From positions 62,001 to 126,000 of the forward strand of contig NZ_KB911261.1 in the NCBI RefSeq assembly GCF_000383415.1: a DNA stretch of 64,000 bases, given 5' to 3'. Shown here piece after piece: positions 56,270-64,000 of the stretch. The notes below the pieces were generated by a model. It had not been told where the DNA came from and ran no database searches. It was given only the letters and a program-made list of their open reading frames with translations. Positions within the stretch are counted from its first letter, which is position 1. Each line of letters opens with the position of its first letter. A program made the position numbers and the translations under genes. Origin of the DNA: Hyphomicrobium zavarzinii ATCC 27496 (GTDB lineage: Bacteria > Pseudomonadota > Alphaproteobacteria > Rhizobiales > Hyphomicrobiaceae).

Positions 56270-56578
56270 TTAGAGCAGGAAATCCTCGAGCTGGGGCGCC
56301 TCGGCAAGCTCCGCCAGATAGCTCCAGGGGTAGATGCCGCGGTTATGGCCGTCCGAGAAGGCGATGTTCACGCCGTAGGTGCCGATCACGGCCGCCCTTA
56401 CGATAGCGAGAGCGGCCGGCGGTGACCTGTGCCCTCCCCGCAGGCGGCGCACGCGCCCCGCCGCAGAGGGGCACTGCGCCCACAGAAATTCCGCGGAAAG
56501 AGAGCGGCGCCGTCCTGCGTTCCACAGGACGACGAGCGCACGCCCCTCGTCCGCGATCTCGACAGAAACGACGTCCAC
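56270..56578 (-). CDS. DUF971 (GBBH-like N-terminal domain) protein, GTG start
   Basis: Small domain found fused to gamma-butyrobetaine hydroxylases and in Fe-S biogenesis contexts. The 102 residues show the core LSAEFLWAQCPSA and VNIAFSDGHNRGIYPWSYLA. Start GTG at 56576-56578 with GGGAG upstream. Probably co-transcribed with the ferredoxin. Confidence 0.8.
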   Translation of the reverse strand: MDVVSVEIADEGRALVVLWNAGRRRSLSAEFLWAQCPSAAGRVRRLRGGHRSPPAALAIVRAAVIGTYGVNIAFSDGHNRGIYPWSYLAELAEAPQLEDFLL

Positions 56579-56871
56579 AGCAGAGACACTCCCTCACAAG
56601 CTCGGAACGAAGCGAGGCTCGCATCCGGCACGCGCGCGGAAAAGCAATTAGTTGCGCAGGGCCGCAAACCGGCCGCATCCGCATCGATACGGATGGGACT
56701 ATCCCGGGTCTTCAGGAAGCTTTGCAAAGCAACGGCAGGCTGCATTCGAAAGGCATTCTTCTTATTTCCGAACGCGATGCGGCCTCCCTAGTTTCGCGGC
56801 GCTGCGGCCTCGGTTCGTTCGGCCCTGTGGGTCGCGGCAGAGACGCGCCCCCAAAGAGGAGAACCGTTCCT
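56579..56871. promoter_or_regulatory. Divergent region DUF971/rhodanese with TTTGCAAA palindrome
   Basis: 293 bases with no supported gene, although the rhodanese frame is open through it. GCTTTGCAAAGC at 56719-56730 is a perfect 12-base palindrome sharing the TTTGCA core of the other sulfur promoters. Confidence 0.5.
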
Positions 56872-57807
56872 ATGACACTCAGACACCTCATCACTGCCGT
56901 GGCGGCACTTGCGGCCACCACCCTCTCGGTCACGGCGTTCGCCGCCCCGGCCAAAGAGCCGCTCGTGACCTACGAGTGGGTCCAGAAGAATCTCGACAAT
57001 CCGAAAGTTCGCATCATCGAGGTGAGCGTCGATCCCGGCGTGTACGAACGCGGGCACGTGCCCGGCGCGTTGAACTTCCGCTGGCACACGGATCTCGTGG
57101 ACAAGGTCTCGCGCGACATCGTCTCGCGTGAAAACTTCGAGAAGCTCATCCAGGGCGCCGGCATCGACAAAGACACCACCGTCGTCCTCTACGGAGACAA
57201 CAACAACTGGTTCGCCGCCTGGGGCGCCTGGGTGTTCCACGTTCACGGCCTCGGCGAGCAGGTGCGCCTTCTCGATGGCGGCCGCAAGATCTGGGAGCTG
57301 AAGCAGCTTCCGCTCGACACCAAGACTGCCGAGGTCAAGGCGACCGACTACAAGCTTCCGGACGGCAAGCCCAACCTGCGCGCGCGTCTCAGCGACGTTC
57401 TCGCCGCCGCCGAGAAGAAGACCGACGTACACGTGATCGACATCCGCTCGGCCGACGAATACCAGGGCAAGATCTTCGCGCCGGAAGGCTCCAAGGAGCT
57501 GTCGGTTCGCGCCGGACACGTGCCGGGTGCCGTCAACGTGACCTGGAGCAAGGCCGTGAACGCCGAGGACGGCACGTTCAAGCCGGCTGCCGACCTGAAG
57601 AAACTCTACGCAGACGCCGGCGTCGACGGCTCCAAGCCGATCATCACCTACTGCCGCATCGGCGAGCGCTCGAGCCACACCTGGTATCTGCTGACCCAGA
57701 TCCTCGGCTACGACGTCAAGAACTACGACGGCTCGTGGACAGAGTACGGCAACTCGGTCGGAGCCCCGGTCACTAACCTCGCCGGCACGGTCTGGCTCGG
57801 CAAGTAG
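56872..57807 (+). CDS. Periplasmic thiosulfate sulfurtransferase (tandem rhodanese)
   Basis: Transfers sulfane sulfur from thiosulfate or a similar donor. ATG 56872 (AGGAG upstream) gives 311 residues with a signal peptide (1-24). The first rhodanese domain has Asp (VLYGDNNNW) where the nucleophile would be, so it is structural; the second has Cys261 in ITYCRIGERSSHTWY. GHVPGA occurs in both domains. It is followed by a terminator and a YeeE-type transporter, a pairing that suggests thiosulfate uptake and cleavage. Confidence 0.92.
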   Translation: MTLRHLITAVAALAATTLSVTAFAAPAKEPLVTYEWVQKNLDNPKVRIIEVSVDPGVYERGHVPGALNFRWHTDLVDKVSRDIVSRENFEKLIQGAGIDKDTTVVLYGDNNNWFAAWGAWVFHVHGLGEQVRLLDGGRKIWELKQLPLDTKTAEVKATDYKLPDGKPNLRARLSDVLAAAEKKTDVHVIDIRSADEYQGKIFAPEGSKELSVRAGHVPGAVNVTWSKAVNAEDGTFKPAADLKKLYADAGVDGSKPIITYCRIGERSSHTWYLLTQILGYDVKNYDGSWTEYGNSVGAPVTNLAGTVWLGK

Positions 57808-57832
57808 CTCCTCGTCTCACGCTCACCATCCC

Positions 57833-57871
57833 CCACCAGCGGCATGGCTCATGCCGCTGGTGGCATTTTTT
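57833..57871 (+). terminator. Strong terminator between rhodanese and YeeE-type genes
   Basis: Perfect 13-base stem CCACCAGCGGCAT/ATGCCGCTGGTGG (57833-57845, 57851-57863), 5-base loop, then CATTTTTTG. It ends only about 20 bases before the next start codon. Confidence 0.85.
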
Positions 57872-57889
57872 GCTGTCTGGAGATCCCGA

Positions 57890-59047
57890 ATGCCGCGATC
57901 GATCGAGCTCTTTCTATCGCTCATCATCCTGGTGGGCTTGACGCTCGCCGCGTTCGCGCTCGACAGCGGCAAGCTTTCGAAATCGCTCGCCCTCGGAGCG
58001 CTGTTCGGCCTCGTGCTCCAGAGGTCGCGCTTCTGTTTCCTCTGCCACACGCGCGACTTTTTCTCGAACAGGGACGTGCGTGGCATCGCCGCCATCCTGC
58101 TCGCCCTCGGCGTCGGCACGCTCGGCTATCACGTCATTCTGACGACCTGGCTTCCGGATCCCGGCGCGGGACGCCTTCCGCCGGATGCCCATATCGGGCC
58201 TGCGGGACCCTTGCTCGCGTTTGCCGCCTTTGCGTTCGGCATCGGCATGGCCATCTCCGGCTCGTGCATTTCCGGGCACCTCTACCGGCTTGGAGAAGGA
58301 TCGCCGACGGCGCCGTTCGCCCTGCTCGGCACGCTCGCGGGGTTCGGGGCCGGCTTTCTCACCTGGAACACGCTTTATGTGGCTTCAATCGCGACGACAC
58401 CCGTGGTTTGGCTTCCGGCCTATACGGGGTATGCGGGATGGCTGCTGGGCCAGCTCGCCCTGCTTGCTGCGCTCGCAGCACTTTTCGCGCGCTTCGCGTC
58501 GCCACCTGTCTCTCAGCCGGACATCAGAGGGGCGACACCGCTCAGGCATGCCTTGCACCGAATTTTTATCGCGCGCTGGCCAGCGACCGCCGGCGGGGCA
58601 GCGGTCGGCGTGATTGCGGCTGTTGCCTATTTCCAGGTGCAGCCTTTGGGTGTGACGGCGGCGATCGGCAGCGTGGCGCGCTCGCTGCTCGCCCATGCGG
58701 AGCTCCTGCCGGAGACACTGCACGGGCTCGACGGATTTGCGGGCTGCCGCACGGCGCTCGTCACCGGCCTCTCGCCCAATGGCGCGTTCGTCGTCGGCCT
58801 CGTTCTCGCGAGCTTGGCCAGCGCGCTCGTTGCGGGCCAGTTCACGCCTGCCTGGCCCACTGCGGGCCAGGCGCTGCGCGGCGTGGGCGGGGGCATTCTG
58901 CTCGGCTGGGGCGCGATGACGGCTATCGGTTGCACGGTCGGCACGCTTCTTTCGGGCACCATCGCGGGCGCCGCCTCCGGCTGGATCTTTCTCGCCGCGA
59001 GCTTCGCGGGCGTCTGGGTCACGCTCAAGATCCTACCCACCCGCTAG
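57890..59047 (+). CDS. YeeE/YedE-family transporter (TsuA-like, thiosulfate type)
   Basis: The family includes TsuA, a thiosulfate importer that passes substrate along conserved cysteines. ATG 57890 with GGAG upstream gives 385 residues; an ATG at 57851 lies in the terminator stem and is less likely. Many helices, and Cys motifs SRFCFLCHTRDFF, ISGSCISGHLYRLGEG, FAGCRTAL and TAIGCTVGTLLSG. Two-repeat layout as in TsuA. Coupled by position to the rhodanese. Confidence 0.9.
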   Translation: MPRSIELFLSLIILVGLTLAAFALDSGKLSKSLALGALFGLVLQRSRFCFLCHTRDFFSNRDVRGIAAILLALGVGTLGYHVILTTWLPDPGAGRLPPDAHIGPAGPLLAFAAFAFGIGMAISGSCISGHLYRLGEGSPTAPFALLGTLAGFGAGFLTWNTLYVASIATTPVVWLPAYTGYAGWLLGQLALLAALAALFARFASPPVSQPDIRGATPLRHALHRIFIARWPATAGGAAVGVIAAVAYFQVQPLGVTAAIGSVARSLLAHAELLPETLHGLDGFAGCRTALVTGLSPNGAFVVGLVLASLASALVAGQFTPAWPTAGQALRGVGGGILLGWGAMTAIGCTVGTLLSGTIAGAASGWIFLAASFAGVWVTLKILPTR

Positions 59048-59483
59048 AGCAGGTCGCCGAGCGCGGATCCATCTCGCGATCGCGACATGCGCATGAAAAA
59101 AGCGCCAGCAAGTGGGTTGGGTTCACTTGCCGACGCTCTTTATGACTGCCGGGCCCGGCAGTGCATCCAAACTTGTTCGTAGGGCGCTACGCATCTCGTG
59201 ACGCTATTTTTACGCGCGTTCCGGATTTGCGGGAAATAATCATTTGTCAGAAGAACTTGTTTCCACGCGTGCTTTTTAAATCACTTTTTTCGCAGCCAGC
59301 GATCAGATCGTCACGCATGTGCCACCAGCGATGAATACGCACGCGTGTTATATCCGTTATATTAGATTAAATTACGCTATCTAAGACACATAATCATTTG
59401 CCCGCCGATTTGGAATATGTATATTCATAAATGCGCAATAGAACGCAAAAAACGTTGGGAGCAAACAACAAGGAGTTCATCCG
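59048..59483. other. AT-rich intergenic region upstream of the small Cys protein
   Basis: 436 bases. From left: a hairpin with two mismatches (59101-59114/59124-59137) followed by CTTTAT, probable terminator of the transporter; an 18-base perfect palindrome ACTGCCGGG/CCCGGCAGT (59145-59162); then about 280 AT-rich bases with the direct repeat ATAATCATTTG at 59236-59246 and 59390-59400. No coding signal. Confidence 0.6.
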
Positions 59484-59774
59484 ATGCACAAAGTGCTCAC
59501 CTTTGCCCTTCTGGTTGGCCTTGGCGCCGCTCCGCTCGTCGCGAGCACGACGACGGCAGATGCAAAGCAAAGCCGGAAGTCTGCCACCACCGTCACCGCC
59601 TGCAGCGAGCGCGGCGGGTTCAATTGCTATACCGCGCGCGTGTTCGATAGCCGGGTCGGCCGCAAGATGGTGCTGCGTCGCGGAACCGTGATCGATTGCG
59701 GTCCGGATTGCGGCGATACGCTTCGTCGGGAAACCGTCGATTTCTGGGATACGCTCCGCGAAAACGGGAGCTGA
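59484..59774 (+). CDS. Small secreted Cys-containing protein, unknown
   Basis: Unrecognised. The 96 residues begin with a signal peptide (about 1-27, cut after ADA) and keep four Cys (TACSERGGFNCYTAR, VIDCGPDCGDTLRR), likely two disulfides. AAGGAG lies 9 bases upstream. A long AT-rich leader precedes it, and the porin terminator follows convergently. Confidence 0.7.
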   Translation: MHKVLTFALLVGLGAAPLVASTTTADAKQSRKSATTVTACSERGGFNCYTARVFDSRVGRKMVLRRGTVIDCGPDCGDTLRRETVDFWDTLRENGS

Positions 59775-59829
59775 TTGTCTCGCGAGCCGCCCTTACGATC
59801 GCAACCTAAACGCCATCCCAAAAGGGAAA

Positions 59830-59855
59830 GAGCCGCACCCGTGAGGGTGCGGCTC
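59830..59855 (-). terminator. Terminator of the porin gene
   Basis: GAGCCGCACCC/GGGTGCGGCTC perfect 11-base stem, 4-base loop; on the minus strand TTTCCCTTTTGG follows. Convergent genes may share it. Confidence 0.8.
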
Positions 59856-59889
59856 CGTCTGTTCCTCGTCTTCGGGAGAAGGTCTTGGA

Positions 59890-61236
59890 TCAGAACTTGA
59901 TCTGAGCGCCACCAACGACGTAGTCGAACTGGTCCTCGATGCCGGTCAACTTGCCACCGGTGGTCGAGATGTCGGCCGTGGTGTGATTGTACACGAGGTA
60001 GAGATCGAAGACCTCGTTGAAGTTCTGGTTGAGACCCAGCCCCCAACCCTCATACGTCGACCCAGTAACGAAGTTGCCGCCGATCGAGATCACATTGCCG
60101 CCGCCGCCAGCGACAGGAACGCCCCACGCGCCGCGCTCGGTCTGCCAGTACTCACCGAAGAGGGTGGTCTTGCCGATGGGGAAGAACTTCCGCTCGATGC
60201 CAGCCTGGACGAAGTAGAAGTCGGATTCGTCGTCGAGGTTAGCCGAGATGGCGCTGATGCCGTCATCTGTGAGATGCCCGTAGGCACCGGTCACGTAGAG
60301 GCCCGTTTCCGTGTGCAGAAGCGAGGCGCTGAGACCGAGCTCGTCGGTGTCGCCTGCGCCGCGGCGCCACGTGTTCTGGTTGTTTTTGTTGATCTCCGAG
60401 TAGGCGATGCCGGCTGCGAACTTGAATCCGCTGAACTCGCCCTTGTAGCGCAGTGCGATGTTCCAGATATCGTCCTCACCCCACGAGGCCGATCCGGTAA
60501 AGCCGGCGATCGTCGGGGTTTCGTACTTCACGAGGTTCTCGCGGTGGCCTTCGCCGATTTGCTGAGCGGCACCCGGCGGGGAGGACACGTGACCCCATCT
60601 CAGAGACGTGCCCGGCGCGATGGCGATGTTGTTTCCGAGGTTGTTCTTGATGAAGAAGCCGTTTCCGCCGTCACCGGCGTACTGCTTGTTCGAGCTGGCG
60701 AAGTGGTTGGTGTTGGCGAGGTTGATCTCGGTGATGCCGTCGGCGGCGTCCGAGGTCAGGCCAAGCCAGAGCTTGCCGTAGTCCTTGCTGCTCAACCACC
60801 AGGCGCTGTGGCGGGTGAAGATCTGGTCGGTTGCAGATCCGCCGTCAGCGGTATCCTGATCAACACGGTCGCCGCGCGAGCCGCGGATGCCGAGTTCGAT
60901 CAGGTAACCGGCCTTCCAGCCCTTGGTGATCTCTGCTTCGCCTAGGAAGCGGACGCGGGTCTGCGCTTCCTCGTTGGTGATGACGTAAGCGTTGCTCTCC
61001 TGGCCGTCATCCCAGAACAGGATGGCTTCGTTCACGAGACCGGAAACGGTCAGCGAAACCTTGCGGTTGCCCTTGCGCGCCGTCGTGGCCTCGAGTTCGG
61101 CAATGCGCTCTTCCAGGTCGGCGTAACCGCCGCCGCCCAGGTCTGCAGCCGAGGCGGACGTCGCCCCGCCGAACGCCAAGCCGGCGATTGCGATCCCAAG
61201 CGCAATGCCAGGCTTCTTGATAGTGCCCCCAATCAT
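59890..61236 (-). CDS. Outer-membrane porin
   Basis: General diffusion beta-barrel porin of the alphaproteobacterial type. ATG 61236 with GGAGGT gives 448 residues: signal peptide (1-about 30), a short coiled-coil (YADLEERIAELEATT), then alternating strands and a final Phe, the Bam signal (GGAQIKF). Many Asp/Asn-rich turns. In the sulfur region; a link to sulfonate entry is only positional. Confidence 0.88.
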   Translation of the reverse strand: MIGGTIKKPGIALGIAIAGLAFGGATSASAADLGGGGYADLEERIAELEATTARKGNRKVSLTVSGLVNEAILFWDDGQESNAYVITNEEAQTRVRFLGEAEITKGWKAGYLIELGIRGSRGDRVDQDTADGGSATDQIFTRHSAWWLSSKDYGKLWLGLTSDAADGITEINLANTNHFASSNKQYAGDGGNGFFIKNNLGNNIAIAPGTSLRWGHVSSPPGAAQQIGEGHRENLVKYETPTIAGFTGSASWGEDDIWNIALRYKGEFSGFKFAAGIAYSEINKNNQNTWRRGAGDTDELGLSASLLHTETGLYVTGAYGHLTDDGISAISANLDDESDFYFVQAGIERKFFPIGKTTLFGEYWQTERGAWGVPVAGGGGNVISIGGNFVTGSTYEGWGLGLNQNFNEVFDLYLVYNHTTADISTTGGKLTGIEDQFDYVVGGAQIKF

Positions 61237-61860
61237 CTTCTACCTCCACTTAGTCCAGCATTCGGTCGGCCGACGAACCTGAGAGCACCCCTTCCGTGGG
61301 CGCCTCAGGCCTGAGCACGAAACGTGTGTGAAACACCGTTTTTCCGATTGCTCGGGCCCCGATGAAGAGCACTGAACCGCAAGCCAGTTTGCGCGTGAAA
61401 TGAAAATAACTTCGCTCGATAGAAGACGTTTCGTTCTTTGCTTAGAAGAAAATTTCAGATTTTCTCGAAACCCCTAATTCCGTGATTTGAAAATCATTGG
61501 AATGGCGCTTCTGGCGATGCTCCTCGTCTCAAATTCCGAGATGTCGTCCGGCGCTCGACGATGTTGGCCGAAAAGCGATCCGGCCGCTTCTTCCCAAAGC
61601 ATTTTTTGTCCAATGAGAGCGGGGCGTGCTCAGACCGGGATCGAGCGCCACTCACGTTGTTGTCTCTTGTTTGACGCCTTGCTGTGGCCCGGCAGCTACA
61701 GGGATTTGCTCGCGACTCGCGCGCTGTCTCGTCTCAAGCCGGGCTCTCGTGGAATCAAGCGCGCCAGGATTGGCCATGCGCGGCCGCATGACAGCGCCGC
61801 TCGTGCTCGCGCCCAAGGGCGGTCATCACGCAAGGTCTCAGTCGTTCGGATGAAAAGAGG
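61237..61860. other. Intergenic region between porin and flavin reductase genes
   Basis: 624 bases. The AT-rich part (61385-61500) includes TTTGCTTAG at 61437-61445, the same 9-mer as at the ssuA promoter, and probably holds the porin promoter. An open frame at 61487-61864 starts with a hydrophobic run but then becomes Arg/Ser-rich with no family, so I do not call it. Confidence 0.5.
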
Positions 61861-62397
61861 CTAGCGGCGGATGACGCTGTAGGCGCCCCGCCAATATGTC
61901 AGCGCTTCCGGCTCGGCATCCTCACCCCGGACACGCGCAGCCACGACGCGGCCGATGACGACGGCACTGCCGAAGCGCTCGATGAGATCCTCGACCTCGC
62001 AATCGAGAACGGCGAGCGCATCCAGCAGTACGGGCGTCCCCGTCACAAGCTCGGACCAGCGGGCGCCTTCGTAGCGATCGAGACCTTTCACTCCATTCCG
62101 TCCGCTGAAGCGGTCGGCTACGGATCTGTGCCCCGGCGGGAGGACGTTGACGGCAAAAGCGCGGCGGGCCTGGAGAATGGGCCAGCTCGACGCCGTCTTG
62201 TTGATGCAAAAGACCAGCGCAGGCGGCTCGGCGGACAGCGAGGATACGGAGGTCGAGGTCAAACCTGTCCGCTCATCGCCCCGGCCGACGGTGATGGCGC
62301 AGATACCGCCTGCGAGCTGGCGCATAGCGCTGCGGAACGTATCCGCATCGATCCCGGCGCCTCCTGCCAGAACCACCGCCTGACATCCGTTCCCCAT
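61861..62397 (-). CDS. Flavin reductase-like protein
   Basis: Likely NAD(P)H:FMN reductase partner of a flavin monooxygenase. The 178 residues fit the flavin_reduct domain: FRSAMRQLAGGICAITVGRG, GLTSTSVSSLSAEPPALVFC, FAVNVLP, DRFSG. It lies 23 bases after ssuB in the same direction, in the place of an SsuE-type subunit, though the fold is the HpaC/DIM6 type. No SsuD monooxygenase is seen in the window. Confidence 0.85.
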   Translation of the reverse strand: MGNGCQAVVLAGGAGIDADTFRSAMRQLAGGICAITVGRGDERTGLTSTSVSSLSAEPPALVFCINKTASSWPILQARRAFAVNVLPPGHRSVADRFSGRNGVKGLDRYEGARWSELVTGTPVLLDALAVLDCEVEDLIERFGSAVVIGRVVAARVRGEDAEPEALTYWRGAYSVIRR

Positions 62398-62420
62398 GGC
62401 CTTCGTCTTTCAGTCCCTTA

Positions 62421-63254
62421 TCAAGCGTCCTCGCCGGCCCGCGCGTCCTTGAAGAGCGCGTCCAGAATGCGCCCCTCGAGCGCCGCGATCTCGGCGGAGC
62501 CTCGCCGGCGCGGACGCGGGATATCAACCCGAAGGTCGAGCGTGATGGCGCCGTTCTCTATCAGGAGAACGCGGTCAGCCAGCATGACCGCCTCGGCCAC
62601 GTCGTGCGTCACCATGAGGGCGGTGAAGCCCTGATCGCGCCAGACCTGCTCTAGCAGATTCTGCATGGAGATGCGGGTCAGAGCGTCGAGGGCGCCGAGC
62701 GGCTCGTCGAAGGCCAGCACACGTGGCTGCGAGACGAGGGCGCGGGCGAGCGCAACGCGCTGGCGCTGGCCGCCGGACAGCACCGAGGGCCACTCGCCCT
62801 TCCGGTCTCCGAGCCCCACCTCGCTCAATGTCGCGAGCGCGCGCTCGCGCGCTCCTTTCTCCCTGCGGGCGCGGCCAAGCCCGACCTCCACGTTCGAAAG
62901 AACCCGCGCCCAGGGTAATAGCCGCGGCTCCTGGAACATGACGCGCACAGCGCTCTTGTCGTGCTGCTCCTCGGGTGCGGCCCCATACCAGAACTCGCCG
63001 CCGGTCGGCTTGTCGAGGCCGACGAGCAGGCGCAGCAGCGTGCTCTTTCCGCAGCCGCTCTTGCCCACGATCGACACGAACTGACCCGCCGGAATGAAGA
63101 GGTCGAGCCCCTTCAGGACCTCGTTCGATCCGAACGACTTCTTGAGATCGCGAACGGTGAGGCTCAAGCCGGCCGACGATACCGGGACTGTTTCCCGCGC
63201 CTCGCGCCAATACTCGGGGGCTACCCGGCCAAGTGAAAGTGCGCCAGCGGTCAT
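62421..63254 (-). CDS. ssuB: Aliphatic sulfonate ABC ATP-binding protein
   Basis: 277 residues with Walker [11 protein letters not shown]-loop [14 protein letters not shown], signature [19 protein letters not shown], Walker [17 protein letters not shown] and [14 protein letters not shown]. The N-terminal 30 residues precede the ABC core. It follows ssuC by 15 bases. Confidence 0.92.
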   Translation of the reverse strand: MTAGALSLGRVAPEYWREARETVPVSSAGLSLTVRDLKKSFGSNEVLKGLDLFIPAGQFVSIVGKSGCGKSTLLRLLVGLDKPTGGEFWYGAAPEEQHDKSAVRVMFQEPRLLPWARVLSNVEVGLGRARREKGARERALATLSEVGLGDRKGEWPSVLSGGQRQRVALARALVSQPRVLAFDEPLGALDALTRISMQNLLEQVWRDQGFTALMVTHDVAEAVMLADRVLLIENGAITLDLRVDIPRPRRRGSAEIAALEGRILDALFKDARAGEDA

Positions 63255-63269
63255 TGGAGCCTCGTTCTA

Positions 63270-64000
63270 TCACTTCGATTGAAAGGCGGGATGCCAGGAG
63301 AGGCATAGCCTTTCCAGGAGCCGCGCGGTGCTGTCGGCGAGCTTGCCCAGAAGGGCGTAGATCAAGATGCTGAGCACCACGACATCCACGAGCAGGAATT
63401 CGCGCGCCTGCATGGCCATGTAGCCAATGCCGGAGGACGCCGCGATGGTCTCGGCGACGATCAACGTCAGCCACATGAAGCCGAGCGCATACCGCAAGCC
63501 GACGAAGATGGAAGGCAGCGCGCCCGGCAGGATCACCCGCCAGAACAGCTCGAAGCTCGTCATGCCGTAGGTGCGCCCCATCTCAATAAGATGGGGGTCG
63601 ACGGTGCGAATGCCATGAAGCGTATTGATGTAGATTGGAAAGAAGACGCCGAGCACGACGAGGAAGATCTTGGCGGCCTCGTCGATGCCAAACCACAGGA
63701 TCACGAGCGGGATCAGCGCCAGGTGCGGAACGTTGCGCACCATCTGCAGGAGGGTGTCGGTCGCGCGTTCGAACTTTGTCGAAAGACCGTTGGTCAATCC
63801 GAGAACGAAGCCGAAGGTGCCGCCGATCGCGAGGCCGATGAGCGCGCGCAGGCCGCTGACGCCCATGTTGACCCACAGCTCTCCCGTTGATGCGAGCCGC
63901 CACCCCGCGATGACCACTGCGGATGGAGCAGGCAAGACGCGGTTCGAGATGATGCCCCCCTGGGAAGCCGCCTCCCAAACGGCGAGCAGCCCCAGCGGCA
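63270..64000 (-). CDS. ssuC: Aliphatic sulfonate ABC permease (partial, start beyond window)
   Basis: Permease with the EAA loop MGRTYGMTSFELFWRVILPG and SsuC end LCLSWHPAFQSK. The frame stays open to the right edge, where LGLLAVWEAA and NRVLPAPSAVV match the SsuC N-terminal region, so the start lies outside. About 243 residues visible. Confidence 0.9.
   Translation of the reverse strand, partial: PLGLLAVWEAASQGGIISNRVLPAPSAVVIAGWRLASTGELWVNMGVSGLRALIGLAIGGTFGFVLGLTNGLSTKFERATDTLLQMVRNVPHLALIPLVILWFGIDEAAKIFLVVLGVFFPIYINTLHGIRTVDPHLIEMGRTYGMTSFELFWRVILPGALPSIFVGLRYALGFMWLTLIVAETIAASSGIGYMAMQAREFLLVDVVVLSILIYALLGKLADSTARLLERLCLSWHPAFQSK

Noticed and set aside
56422-56871. Long N-terminal extension of the rhodanese
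   Set aside because: The frame is open, but a signal peptide and AGGAG point to the ATG at 56872.
61487-61864. Possible small secreted protein starting MKIIGMALLAMLLVSN
   Set aside because: Weak ribosome site and, after the hydrophobic start, an Arg/Ser-rich sequence typical of a non-coding frame that overlaps the flavin reductase end by four bases.

Overview
The window is a GC-rich chromosomal segment of an alphaproteobacterium. The order secE-nusG-rplKAJL-rpoBC and rpsL-rpsG-fusA-tuf-S10 genes, the AcvB/MprF pair, MeaB and a class II DAHP synthase all fit Hyphomicrobiales. A Hyphomicrobium-like organism is my best guess from gene content; this is inference, since no 16S gene is present.

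Layout. 1-11139 (minus strand): the S10/spc and str ribosomal operons, read from rpsL back to a truncated rplE. 11140-11789: the long leader and promoter region of rpsL. 11790-25218: a block of non-ribosomal genes between rpoC and rpsL, where many alphaproteobacteria have the two ribosomal clusters joined. It holds an M48 protease, MeaB, a Ser/Thr phosphosignalling set (PP2C phosphatase, FHA protein, VWA-FHA membrane protein, divergent Ser/Thr kinase), nadE, an AEC transporter, ppa, a small unknown and class II DAHP synthase. 25219-37592 (minus): rpoC, rpoB, rplL, rplJ, rplA, rplK, nusG, secE, preceded by tRNA-Trp, a YbjQ-family gene and tRNA-Gly. 38612-45786: carboxy-terminal protease CtpA, a Met/His-rich secreted protein, a small membrane protein, the mprF-acvB lipid-modification pair, and creA, which looks frameshifted.

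46047-64000 is a sulfur and organosulfur acquisition and redox region: a NitT/TauT-type ABC operon whose binding protein carries a NosL-like tail, cysK diverging from an FAD/NAD(P) protein, SsuA, a CysB-like LysR regulator, a PanB homologue, a Crp/Fnr regulator, a 2[4Fe-4S] ferredoxin with a DUF971 protein, a periplasmic rhodanese followed by a YeeE/TsuA-type (thiosulfate) transporter, a small secreted Cys protein, a porin, a flavin reductase, and ssuB and ssuC (ssuC cut by the window end). Several promoters here share a TTTGC/GCAAA-type inverted repeat, which suggests one regulon.

Most striking observations: an EF-Tu with an altered switch I (effector) loop, an L2 with a shortened and substituted loop near the peptidyl-transferase centre, the compact membrane phosphosignalling cluster, the candidate shared sulfur operator, and a strong terminator placed between the rhodanese and the thiosulfate-type transporter. 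All functions are read from sequence motifs by eye; no database search was run.
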